From Cyclobacteriaceae bacterium (GTDB taxonomy: Bacteria > Bacteroidota > Bacteroidia > Cytophagales > Cyclobacteriaceae): a stretch of DNA of 64,000 nucleotides. A program made the translations under genes and the position numbers. Where the stretch lies: assembly GCA_020832305.1 (NCBI GenBank), contig JAFIEV010000071.1, forward strand, positions 62,001 to 126,000. Reading direction: 5' to 3'. Below, one piece after another: positions 25,908 through 33,923 of this stretch; position 1 is the stretch's first letter; each line of letters opens with the position of its first letter. The notes beneath the pieces are model-generated. The model was not told where the DNA came from. It did no database searches and saw only the letters and a program-made list of their open reading frames with translations.

Positions 25908-27302
25908 ATGGCTAAAAAAATACGCAAGATCTTTACCCTATTGATTCTTGTCATCTTAGGGCTCTTATTGTTTTCCATTCGCACGGTGCGGCATCATCAT
26001 TTTCAGGATGAGTCTTATTACAAACAGACGCAACAGCGGCTTGATGACATGCTGGAAAAACTTCAGGCTGTACATGGAAAAGTTGAAATCGGCATCGGGA
26101 AAAGCAGCATTACACCAAGGATTAATGCCGATCGTGACGACCCGTCGAACGGCAGCTTTGTAGAAATCCCGCTCGCAGGGTATGGCGACAGAAAAGGCAA
26201 GCCTGCAACCGGTGTTCATGATAGTCTGTATGTCAAGGTCATGGCTCTAAAAGTCGATTCTGAAATTATGATATTAGCCGGTGCCGACATACTGATCATT
26301 CCTCCGCAAGTCACCACAAAAGTGGGTGAAATGATGAAAGAACAACTGGGTCTGGACCGGCACAATTTATATATAGCTGCCACGCATACCCATTCAGGGC
26401 CGGGAGCGTGGAGCGATAAAAAAGTGGGGGAAATGTTTTCTGGTAAGTACAACCACAATGTAGAAACCTGGCTCAGCCAGCAGATTTTTAAAGCAGTACA
26501 GCAGGCAGTTAATAATCTCAAACCTGGTTCCATTGGTTCAGGTACTTTTGACGCCAACGATTATATCAGAAACCGGCTTACCGGTAAAGAGGGAAATGTA
26601 AACCCTGCTTTTACGCTTATAAAAGCCGAACAGGAGGAAGGTCTGAAAATAGTTATCGGAAGCTTTGATGCCCATACCACCACGCTTTCAGGGAAGAATA
26701 TGGAATTCAGTGGCGATTATGCCGGATACTGGCAAAGAAAAATCGAAAGCTACGGATACGATATGGCAATATTTATGGCCGGAGCCATGGGTAGTCAAAG
26801 CGGCATGAGTAAGGGCGAAGGTTTTGAAAGACCAAAATATATTGGTGAAGCCCTTGCTGACAGTGCAGTGGTACATCTTGGTGACATTTTGCTGAAAGAC
26901 AGCATAAAACTTGTACACATTACCTTGCCTCTGGACATCCCCTCTCTGAGTGTAAGGGTCAGTAATACGCTGAGGCTCAACCGGTGGCTGGCAGGCTGGC
27001 TCTTCCCTGGTGTAGGTGATGTACATATGCAGGCCGCTAAAATCGATGACCTTATGCTGGCAACCACACCGGCAGATTTCAGTGGTGAGACAGCCCTTTT
27101 GTACAAAAATGCCATGAGTAAAAAAGGATATAAAAGTATGATTACCGGCTTTAACGGATCATATGTTGGCTATGTCTTGCCTGCTGATTATTACTTTAAA
27201 AACTCATATGAATCGAGGCTGATGAACTGGTTTGGACCCGGCTTTAATTCCTATGTGAATTATACCGGAGCAAAAATGCTCGACCGCGTTTCTGACCTGT
27301 GA
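25908..27302 (+). CDS. Neutral/alkaline ceramidase-like hydrolase, membrane anchored
   Basis: Protein of 464 residues with an N-terminal hydrophobic helix (about 8-24) that anchors or exports it. The remainder resembles the N-terminal catalytic domain of neutral/alkaline non-lysosomal ceramidases: GIGKSSITPR at the start, a GAD metal-type segment, ATHTHSGPGAW (about 158-168) carrying the metal-binding His residues and SGPG, and FMAGAMGSQSG. Full ceramidases are about 650-750 residues with an extra C-terminal immunoglobulin-like domain, which is missing here. It may hydrolyse a ceramide or other N-acyl lipid in the periplasm. The gene is single and rightward, and converges with the esterase gene. 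Confidence 0.8.
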   Translation: MAKKIRKIFTLLILVILGLLLFSIRTVRHHHFQDESYYKQTQQRLDDMLEKLQAVHGKVEIGIGKSSITPRINADRDDPSNGSFVEIPLAGYGDRKGKPATGVHDSLYVKVMALKVDSEIMILAGADILIIPPQVTTKVGEMMKEQLGLDRHNLYIAATHTHSGPGAWSDKKVGEMFSGKYNHNVETWLSQQIFKAVQQAVNNLKPGSIGSGTFDANDYIRNRLTGKEGNVNPAFTLIKAEQEEGLKIVIGSFDAHTTTLSGKNMEFSGDYAGYWQRKIESYGYDMAIFMAGAMGSQSGMSKGEGFERPKYIGEALADSAVVHLGDILLKDSIKLVHITLPLDIPSLSVRVSNTLRLNRWLAGWLFPGVGDVHMQAAKIDDLMLATTPADFSGETALLYKNAMSKKGYKSMITGFNGSYVGYVLPADYYFKNSYESRLMNWFGPGFNSYVNYTGAKMLDRVSDL

Positions 27303-27331
27303 GCAACCTGCTTACAGAGATATTTATCACA

Positions 27332-28360
27332 TTAATGTGGAGGTAAAAAGGGTGGAAACGTCAAAGTATCTTTCTCCAGGTGGATTTTTAAAAACCTGTC
27401 CATATAAAACTGGCAGTATTCGTTTACCTTGACCGAGAGATCCATGGCATGCGGCCAGCCCTTTAACCTGTGATAGTCGTGAGGTACGCGGGCAGATCGC
27501 AGCCATTGTGCCAGATTATCAGATTGATCTACCGGCACAACGGTATCTATGGTGCCGTGAAAAATGAGGGTTGGTGGTACGGCTCTATGAATATGAAACC
27601 TTGGCGAGGCCGTTTTCCAGAGTTCCGGATTTTCGTCATAGGGCACACCAAGAAATCCATTGGGTTCATTGCGTTGTTTAGCTTCATCGGTAGTAAGGTC
27701 TGCCGGACCGTACAGGTTTACTACGGCCCTTACTGAGGTGTCGAATGACTTTAATTCATCTGCACATCCCTCTGAAAAAACATCTTTATCCCCGGCATAA
27801 CCTACCAGCATAGATAAGTGCCCTCCTGCCGAACCCCCAATCAGGGCAATCAGCTCAGGATCTATACCATAGGTTTGGGCCTGGCTTTTTACCCATCGCA
27901 CAGCACATGCCACATCCTGCACTGCCGCAGGAAATTTGGCGACCTTTGAAAGCCTGTACGATACGGTAATTGCCACGTAACCTTTGCGCGCATAGTCGAT
28001 CAGATAGGGAAGATAATCACTACGCTTGCCCGTTTTCCAGGCACCTCCATGTACGAAAATCAAAGCAGGTGCGGGTTCGGTACTGGCTTCCCGGCTTTTG
28101 TAAATATCGAGTTGCAATGAAAGTGTATCTACACTCTTGTATTCAATGTTTTTGATCTCCAGCACATCAGCAGGTACCTCTGGTTTTCGGTCAACAAGCT
28201 TAAGCATGCCAAGGGCATAGGCAACCTTCATCATAGTTTCACTCCGATAACCCGAGGGAGCACTAAAAGAACGGCCATCATCTTCTACCGGAACCGAGCA
28301 GCTAAATACAAGAAAAGCTGCCAACATCAAGGAAATTAATTGTATTTTTTTAGTTTTCAT
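27332..28360 (-). CDS. Alpha/beta-hydrolase lipoprotein (BD-FAE/esterase-lipase type)
   Basis: Exported hydrolase of 342 residues. The ATG at 28360 gives a lipoprotein signal (LAAFLVFSCS, Cys about 21); an ATG 9 bp earlier is possible. It shows the oxyanion motif HGGAW, nucleophile Ser in GGSAGGH, catalytic Asp in HGTIDTVVP and His in GWPHAMD. This is the layout of hormone-sensitive-lipase-like and BD-FAE carbohydrate esterases, which remove acyl groups from glycans or small esters. The substrate is not known. It lies 30 bp from the convergent ceramidase-like gene. Confidence 0.9.
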   Translation of the reverse strand: MKTKKIQLISLMLAAFLVFSCSVPVEDDGRSFSAPSGYRSETMMKVAYALGMLKLVDRKPEVPADVLEIKNIEYKSVDTLSLQLDIYKSREASTEPAPALIFVHGGAWKTGKRSDYLPYLIDYARKGYVAITVSYRLSKVAKFPAAVQDVACAVRWVKSQAQTYGIDPELIALIGGSAGGHLSMLVGYAGDKDVFSEGCADELKSFDTSVRAVVNLYGPADLTTDEAKQRNEPNGFLGVPYDENPELWKTASPRFHIHRAVPPTLIFHGTIDTVVPVDQSDNLAQWLRSARVPHDYHRLKGWPHAMDLSVKVNEYCQFYMDRFLKIHLEKDTLTFPPFLPPH

Positions 28361-28391
28361 ATGTGTCACAAGTTATGAAAAATTAGCATAA

Positions 28392-30575
28392 TTAAACAAG
28401 GTTTAAAACTCTTTCCAGGAGCATTTTATCTTCCTCCCAGAGCCTCATTTTGCTTTCATAGGATTTCTGGTTTTTTGTAATCCTGAGTGTATGCGGCGAA
28501 CCTGATTTTAAGGTTTCCATTTCTAAATCAACCTTTACACTGCGGATAGCATCTTCCATTAAGCCCCTTTCATACTGTACCTTTTTATAATCAAAAACCG
28601 AAATTGTCGGAGATTTCATAAAATCCTTTAAAAGACTCCATTGATCTTTATATCTAACAGACTTTGGCATTTCCCTTGCCCAATCCGTAAAAGGTTGTGG
28701 TTTATTGTCTACCCTGTTTTGCAGATCATTTTTACACATTTGCAGCAATCTTTTTGTAAGAGGACTAATAGCAGGCAATTCAATGAGTGTTTTGACCAAT
28801 ACTTCATTTACATATTTTCTATTCCTTTCAGAAAATAGCAGATCGGCAATTCTATTAACCCATCCATCATTTTGCGGAAATGAAAGTTCAAGGGTTATTA
28901 CATTCGCTATATCTGAGCCTGTAGTGTTCTGCTTTTTATTCTTTTCATTGGAAAGAGAAGCAGCTAACAATACAGGAAGATCTTCTATGCTGTTTTCTAT
29001 AATTGCTCTGAAATCCGGATTATTCTTTTGATACAAGAGTATTCTCAATAATTGGGAAAACTTTTCACTATCTATGCTTTTATAAAGATTCTTAAAAAAA
29101 ATTTCTAAAGAACTGAATCCATAAGTATCTAACAGTTTCGCCCAGTAATCTTCCTTAATTTCAGAAAAGTATTTGTCTAATAATATACATCCTACAGATT
29201 CAAAGGTTGTTTTATCATTTTCTGAGATAAACCATTCGGCAATAAAATTGGCAGTACCATCAGTCACAATAGCATTATTTGAAAGTAGCCATTGAAGAAT
29301 GTCATTGCAAATTTCCTGTTCAAAGTCCGAAAGACTATCTCTATTTCGATTATAAAAATCCAGCCAATGTAGCTGGGTTGAAATATTCTGTCCGGCGAGT
29401 AAAGACATGTGTTGTTTTTGTGACCAGATAATCACAGCTCCATAATGGTACCAGTAGGTAAGTTCAGGGCCATAATTTCCCATATACCCTTCACTTTCTT
29501 TGATAAGGGGCTCATCTTCATCCAACTTAAAGGCCGCCAGCAAATCCTCCTCCTGAATTGTCAACTCACTTAATGCAGGATTTGAGGTTTCCACCCATTT
29601 TTCAATCATAACATAAGAATCAAATACTTCCCCCATTTCTTCACTGTAATCTTCACCATAGTATCCGTCATCTTCAGGCATACCATTCATACAGGAAGTT
29701 ATAAGGCATAAGTTTGAATAAAATCCAGCTTCTTTTGCTGCCCTCAGTAAAGCTGTTGCCTTAGCCCTGTCATTTAACTTTAATTGTTCATATGAAAAAT
29801 TTGCGGGAGTGTATTGGTGACCGAGTAAAATTATTTTTGGTATTTCTATCGTCTGGTCTTTTCCTGCAATAAGAATTGATTTTAGTTCCGAAACATGACG
29901 ATTCAAAGAATCTGCACTTATTGTCTCCCCACTTTTTAATTGTATCAAATTGTAAACTAAAACCATCCTATAGCCACTTTCAATCGGTTTTACTTCATGA
30001 TTGCAGTCTGCATAAAAAGCAGCATAAGGTATTTGTCCCTCAGAGCAAGGAAGATCAAATTGTATAGACTTTTTTTCACCTTCAAACTCTACCAATAACT
30101 CTCCTCCCGTGTGCTTTGAGGGCATGGCAATTATTAAAGTACCAAACATTCCTTTCTCCTTTTCAGTATCTTTATGGGAAAGGAAAAAATTATCCTTTTC
30201 GTAAATTATTAGTTTGTAGAGTCTGGCCTCTATTTGATAGTTACCAAGGCCAAGGTTTTCTTTTACATTTAAAATTGCCAGAGACAAAAATTTATCCCAT
30301 GAGTCTCCATTAAAATGTATATTTTCAGCATCTATCTCCCATGCCCTTCTCACTTTTTCATCAACAATAGTTTTTTGGCCTTTCCCAAAAGGTGCTTTTT
30401 TAGCAAGACCAATAAGTCCTTTTGCCTGGTATTCAGTTATCGGAAAACCCAACTCACCAAACCCTTCAATTTCAAGGTTTGGAAAGACAAATCCTGAAAC
30501 ATGGCTGGTAACAAAAGAACCACTGCCTTGTATTTGATTCAGGCAATCCAATAATTTTTCATCCGTTTCGTGCAT
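28392..30575 (-). CDS. 2OG-Fe(II) oxygenase-like protein with a long uncharacterised C-terminal part
   Basis: A 727-residue protein. Residues about 115-210 form a prolyl-4-hydroxylase-type double-stranded beta-helix with the metal ligands His134 and Asp136 (LSHKDTEK) and His193 (DCNHEV), and the 2-oxoglutarate anchor Arg203 (GYRMVLVYNL). The other 500 residues are helical, acidic in places, and unknown to me; they may form repeats or a substrate-binding scaffold. There is no signal peptide. The protein would hydroxylate a protein or small molecule in the cytoplasm. It is followed by 31 bp and then the esterase gene. Bacterial proteins of this size with only one oxygenase domain are uncommon. 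Confidence 0.8.
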   Translation of the reverse strand: MHETDEKLLDCLNQIQGSGSFVTSHVSGFVFPNLEIEGFGELGFPITEYQAKGLIGLAKKAPFGKGQKTIVDEKVRRAWEIDAENIHFNGDSWDKFLSLAILNVKENLGLGNYQIEARLYKLIIYEKDNFFLSHKDTEKEKGMFGTLIIAMPSKHTGGELLVEFEGEKKSIQFDLPCSEGQIPYAAFYADCNHEVKPIESGYRMVLVYNLIQLKSGETISADSLNRHVSELKSILIAGKDQTIEIPKIILLGHQYTPANFSYEQLKLNDRAKATALLRAAKEAGFYSNLCLITSCMNGMPEDDGYYGEDYSEEMGEVFDSYVMIEKWVETSNPALSELTIQEEDLLAAFKLDEDEPLIKESEGYMGNYGPELTYWYHYGAVIIWSQKQHMSLLAGQNISTQLHWLDFYNRNRDSLSDFEQEICNDILQWLLSNNAIVTDGTANFIAEWFISENDKTTFESVGCILLDKYFSEIKEDYWAKLLDTYGFSSLEIFFKNLYKSIDSEKFSQLLRILLYQKNNPDFRAIIENSIEDLPVLLAASLSNEKNKKQNTTGSDIANVITLELSFPQNDGWVNRIADLLFSERNRKYVNEVLVKTLIELPAISPLTKRLLQMCKNDLQNRVDNKPQPFTDWAREMPKSVRYKDQWSLLKDFMKSPTISVFDYKKVQYERGLMEDAIRSVKVDLEMETLKSGSPHTLRITKNQKSYESKMRLWEEDKMLLERVLNLV

Positions 30576-30713
30576 ATAGGAATTATTTACTCATAATTAT
30601 TATACAGTTTGCTAATTAGGCATGATTAAACAGCAAATGCAATTGTTTTTCAATAATTACTGGGTTATTGTCTTCTGAAAACGCCGTTGGCGGTTTGTTG
30701 TCATTTAACTTCC

Positions 30714-31079
30714 TTAATTCAGTTTTTTTATTGCGTTACTTTCAAGCAAAGATTTCATTTGCGTTATCGCTACTTTGTTCAGTTCGATAAGACGTTCTTT
30801 TTGCGTTACTCCTTGTCGGATTAGTAAGGCGTTAATGCTTTCCATATTGCTCAATACAACTAATTGTTCCAATGTCGCATAATCTCTTATATTTCCTTTT
30901 AGCTCGGGATTACTTTGTTCACTTATTGTTGTTTTAGTTTGGTGTTCACGAATGCTTTGCATTTCCCTCCATTCTTTTGCCGTAATTCCAAAAAGGGCAA
31001 CATTTAATAAGTCAGCTTCATTTTGATTGATTACCGTTATCGGTGATTCGTTTACGTTTAGTTTTCTGCTTTTTGCCAT
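30714..31079 (-). CDS. Shortened KilA-N-family protein lacking the DNA-binding domain
   Basis: A 121-residue protein. The first 20 residues (MAKSRKLNVNESPITVINQN) resemble the N-terminus of KilA-N proteins. From EADLLNVALFGITAKEWR onward it resembles their C-terminal domain (KGNIRDYATLEQLVVLSNMES and a LIRQGVTQKERLIELN helix). The KilA-N DNA-binding domain that normally lies between, about 150 residues, is absent. The frame is open with a proper start and stop, so the product may still be made. KilA-N proteins are found in phages, mobile regions and near defence genes. It may be a remnant of a mobile region or a working fragment. Family identity is from memory of relatives. Confidence 0.65.
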   Translation of the reverse strand: MAKSRKLNVNESPITVINQNEADLLNVALFGITAKEWREMQSIREHQTKTTISEQSNPELKGNIRDYATLEQLVVLSNMESINALLIRQGVTQKERLIELNKVAITQMKSLLESNAIKKLN

Positions 31080-31404
31080 TTTTTATTTCACGAAGCGTCA
31101 AAGTTACGAAAAGAAGTTATAGTTAGAATGAGTTGTTCTTGTTTGGTTTTTATTCGTCTTCCTCTTGGCTGTTGTGTCGCTTTACAATGACCGCCAACTC
31201 TGTTATATGCTTGTAAAATTCGTGGCACACCGGAACCTAATTGCTAAATCTTTATAAAAGCGCATACGTTCTTTATTGCGTGGTAATGACAATCCCTCGA
31301 AAAAGTACTCTTGTGTCATCCCTTCAAATATTCCACCATAACTTATTATTTCAAGTCTGTTGAAACCTGAATACTTTGCAACTTTTATAGATGTTCCATT
31401 TCAT
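31080..31404. other. Intergenic region next to tandem repeats
   Basis: About 325 bp between the KilA-N-type gene and the repeat units. No gene is convincing here; a 60-codon rightward frame (31360-31542) runs through the repeats and has no support. At 31390-31404 the sequence resembles the beginning of a third repeat unit (leftward ATGAAATGGAAC) before the likeness stops. Confidence 0.4.
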
Positions 31405-31513
31405 CTGTTTATAATTTGTTTTTCAATGGTCAGAACCTGCCCCGTCTTTCGGGGTGGAACCTCCATTATAATCATTCCCATGTGTGAGAACCATTTTCTC
31501 ATGGAGGTTTCAT
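31405..31513 (-). repeat. Tandem structured repeat, unit B (109 bp)
   Basis: Read leftward the unit starts ATGAAACCTCC and ends with CAAATTATAAACAG. AACCTCCAT (31458-31466) and ATGGAGGTT (31501-31509) form a 9-bp outer stem around a smaller hairpin, TGAGAA/TTCTCA. Compared with unit A it has an extra GC-rich hairpin, CCCCG/CGGGG (31440-31454). The conserved part between stem arms contains GATTAT. Function unknown. Confidence 0.75.
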
Positions 31514-31601
31514 CTGTTTATAATTTGTTTTTAAAGGACTGATGGAACACCCTTAATAATCATCCCCCTATGTGAGAAGGCTTTTCTCATGGGTGTTTCA
31601 T
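31514..31601 (-). repeat. Tandem structured repeat, unit A (88 bp), overlapping the GH92 gene end
   Basis: Read leftward it starts ATGAAACACCC and ends with the same CAAATTATAAACAG as unit B. AACACCC (31546-31552) pairs with GGGTGTT (31591-31597), so the outer stem has different bases from unit B but still pairs. The inner TGAGAA/TTCTCA hairpin is kept. The first 15 bases of the unit form the last codons and stop of the GH92 gene. Confidence 0.75.
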
Positions 31602-33920
31602 ATGAAATACCAACTTCCCACCTGAGGCAATCTCATGATGTTTTATGCGTGTTCGGTCCAGCTCAAGGCCATTGAGCACAACTTTATTTACGAACATGTT
31701 ATTCGCTCCATAGTTCTTTGCCTCAATGGTCAGCTCTCCACCCGGAAGCGTAAGGACCGCTTTTTCAAAAAGTGGTGCGCCAATATGATATTCATCGCTG
31801 CCGGCTACCGGGTAAATACCCAGGGCACTAAGCACATGCCAGGCCGAAAGGGTGCCGCCGTCATCATTACCATCTAAGCCGTAAGCTTCATTTTTATACT
31901 TGTTCTGAAGAATCCAGCGAACCCATTTCTGGGTAAGGTCTGGCCGGCCGGCATCATTAAACATATAGGCTGCATGGATATCCGGTTGGTTGCCATGCCA
32001 GTAATACGGGCCCGGATTATACTTTCCTATGGCGGGATCGGCTTTTTCAAAAAAGTCATTGAGCTCTTCCACAAATATTTCAGGCCCGCCCAAAAGATCT
32101 ATCTTGCCTTTCGTATCGTAAAAAGCCGCCCACTTCCATTGCAAGGCACTGCCTTCCACATAATCATTGGTATACTTCCCATCGCTGTCGAGGTAGGTCA
32201 GCAAAAGCGGTTTAAAAGCTTCTTCAAATTCGCCATTGGCTTTTCGGGGCCTGAAGTATCGGGTCTCAGCGTCCCAGAGATGCTGATAATTTCTGGCATA
32301 CTTCCTGAATGTCCTGGCCTCCTCTTCAAAACCCATGGCTTCTGCAAAGAGGCTAATGGCATAATCTGACCATCCATATTCAAAAGTCCTGGAGACGGCC
32401 TGGGTCATGGAATCAGAAGGACAATAATCATACAAAACGCATGAATCATTACCGCGTCGGCCACTAAAAGCAGAGCCCGGGGGAGGTATGCTCCTGGCGG
32501 TATTCAGCATAAGCTGAAAGGCCGCCAGGGTATCAAATTCTTTAATTCCTTTCAAATAGGTTTCTGTTATGGTAATATCTGCCGGTGTCCCCAGCATTGA
32601 ATTGGTATATCCATAACCCGAGGGCCAACGCGGCAGCCAACCACCCTGCTCCGCCATTTTCATAAAGGATTTAACCATATCGAGCTGGGCACCTGGTATC
32701 AACAAGGTATACAATGGATGGGTGGTTCTGAAAGTATCCCACAATGACATATCGGTGTAATATTGAAAACCTTCTGCCTTGTGGATGTTTTTATCAAAGC
32801 CTTTATATTCGCCATTGACATCATTAAACACGCTGGGCATTTGAAAGCTTCTGTAAAGTGCGGTATAGAAATTGAATTTATCTTCTTCACTGCCACCTGA
32901 AATACGTGCCAGGCCCAGTTGTTGCTCCCACCTTTCAAGCGCTTCGCCAGCAATATCATCGAAATTTTTCTCACCGGTTTCAGCCTTAAGGTTTTCCCAC
33001 GCATTTTCTATGCTCACGTGCGATATGGCCATTTTCAACTCGATATTTTGCCCCTCCTCAAATCCAAAAGCAATACTCAGATCATCACCTGTTGCTTCTT
33101 TGATCCCTGGCTCGAATTGATCATCTTTCCAAACGCCGCCTTTGCTAAATGGCCGGTTAAATTGCGCAGCGAAAAAAACCTCAATTCCTCCGTACCGCGA
33201 AGCAAATGTACCATAGGTTTTTACCTTACCCTGAAATGAACGCTGGTCTTCGTGCATGACCACCTGGGCTCCATTACTGGGACGGTCTCCCATTGCATGA
33301 CTTATGTCTATGATGAGTCCGGGATCTATGTCGCTTCCAAAGGTGTACCTGTGCACTCCGCTTCGCATGCTACTTGTAAGCTCTGCGTGGATATTGGGCT
33401 TTTTAAAATGAACAGAATAGTATCCCGGATAGGCCCGCTCATTTTTATGTGAAAATTTCTGTTTCCGTTGATTTTTTTTCAAATGACCTATTTTATTTGC
33501 CGAAGTCGGAAAAACTAAAAAATGACCACCATCTACAGCGCCTGTTCCCACCAGGCGGGTATGGCTGAAGCCAATGATATGCGGATCAGCATAATAGTAC
33601 CCCGAGTAGTTAAGCGCCCGTTTACCGGTAATCATCGATGAGGTTTCAGGGCTCAACCGCATCACGCCAAAGGGAAGGGAAGCCCCTGGAAAATTATTTC
33701 CACAGAGATAATATATACCTCCTGTACCAATAAAAGGGTTGACATAAGCAGCTGCAGTGTGGGTACTTTTCAAATGCGCGGGCATGAGCGCTGGTTTTTC
33801 AGATGTTATAAGTTTATAACGAATCCAAACATAGGCAGTGAACGAAGCAGCAGCCAAAATGGCAATTAACAATGTAATCAGTAATATTTTTACAATCCTC
33901 ATCCTGGATACAATTAACAT
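31587..33920 (-). CDS. Glycoside hydrolase family 92 alpha-mannosidase
   Basis: Exported, membrane-anchored enzyme of 777 residues (ATG at 33920; one at 33902 is also possible). An N-terminal helix (about 8-30) is followed by the GH92 N-domain (YVNPFIGTGG, FPGASLPFGVMRLSPET) and catalytic domain. The latter has WDTFRTTHPLY, GYGYTNSMLGTPAD, YWHGNQPDIH and the family block GLDGNDDGGTLSAWHVLSALGIYPV. GH92 enzymes are calcium-dependent exo-acting alpha-mannosidases that trim mannans or N-glycans. It is 3 bp downstream of a GH31 gene on the same strand, so the two probably work on one glycan. Its last codons come from a repeat unit. Confidence 0.93.
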   Translation of the reverse strand: MLIVSRMRIVKILLITLLIAILAAASFTAYVWIRYKLITSEKPALMPAHLKSTHTAAAYVNPFIGTGGIYYLCGNNFPGASLPFGVMRLSPETSSMITGKRALNYSGYYYADPHIIGFSHTRLVGTGAVDGGHFLVFPTSANKIGHLKKNQRKQKFSHKNERAYPGYYSVHFKKPNIHAELTSSMRSGVHRYTFGSDIDPGLIIDISHAMGDRPSNGAQVVMHEDQRSFQGKVKTYGTFASRYGGIEVFFAAQFNRPFSKGGVWKDDQFEPGIKEATGDDLSIAFGFEEGQNIELKMAISHVSIENAWENLKAETGEKNFDDIAGEALERWEQQLGLARISGGSEEDKFNFYTALYRSFQMPSVFNDVNGEYKGFDKNIHKAEGFQYYTDMSLWDTFRTTHPLYTLLIPGAQLDMVKSFMKMAEQGGWLPRWPSGYGYTNSMLGTPADITITETYLKGIKEFDTLAAFQLMLNTARSIPPPGSAFSGRRGNDSCVLYDYCPSDSMTQAVSRTFEYGWSDYAISLFAEAMGFEEEARTFRKYARNYQHLWDAETRYFRPRKANGEFEEAFKPLLLTYLDSDGKYTNDYVEGSALQWKWAAFYDTKGKIDLLGGPEIFVEELNDFFEKADPAIGKYNPGPYYWHGNQPDIHAAYMFNDAGRPDLTQKWVRWILQNKYKNEAYGLDGNDDGGTLSAWHVLSALGIYPVAGSDEYHIGAPLFEKAVLTLPGGELTIEAKNYGANNMFVNKVVLNGLELDRTRIKHHEIASGGKLVFHMKHP

Positions 33921-33923
33921 GGT

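Noticed and set aside
28641-30497. Several rightward frames of 60-110 codons opposite the oxygenase-like gene
   Set aside because: They are on the reverse strand of a long coherent gene, have no recognisable motifs, and overlap each other.
31360-31542. A 60-codon rightward reading frame
   Set aside because: It runs through the tandem repeats, has no recognisable protein features, and the repeat structure explains the sequence better.
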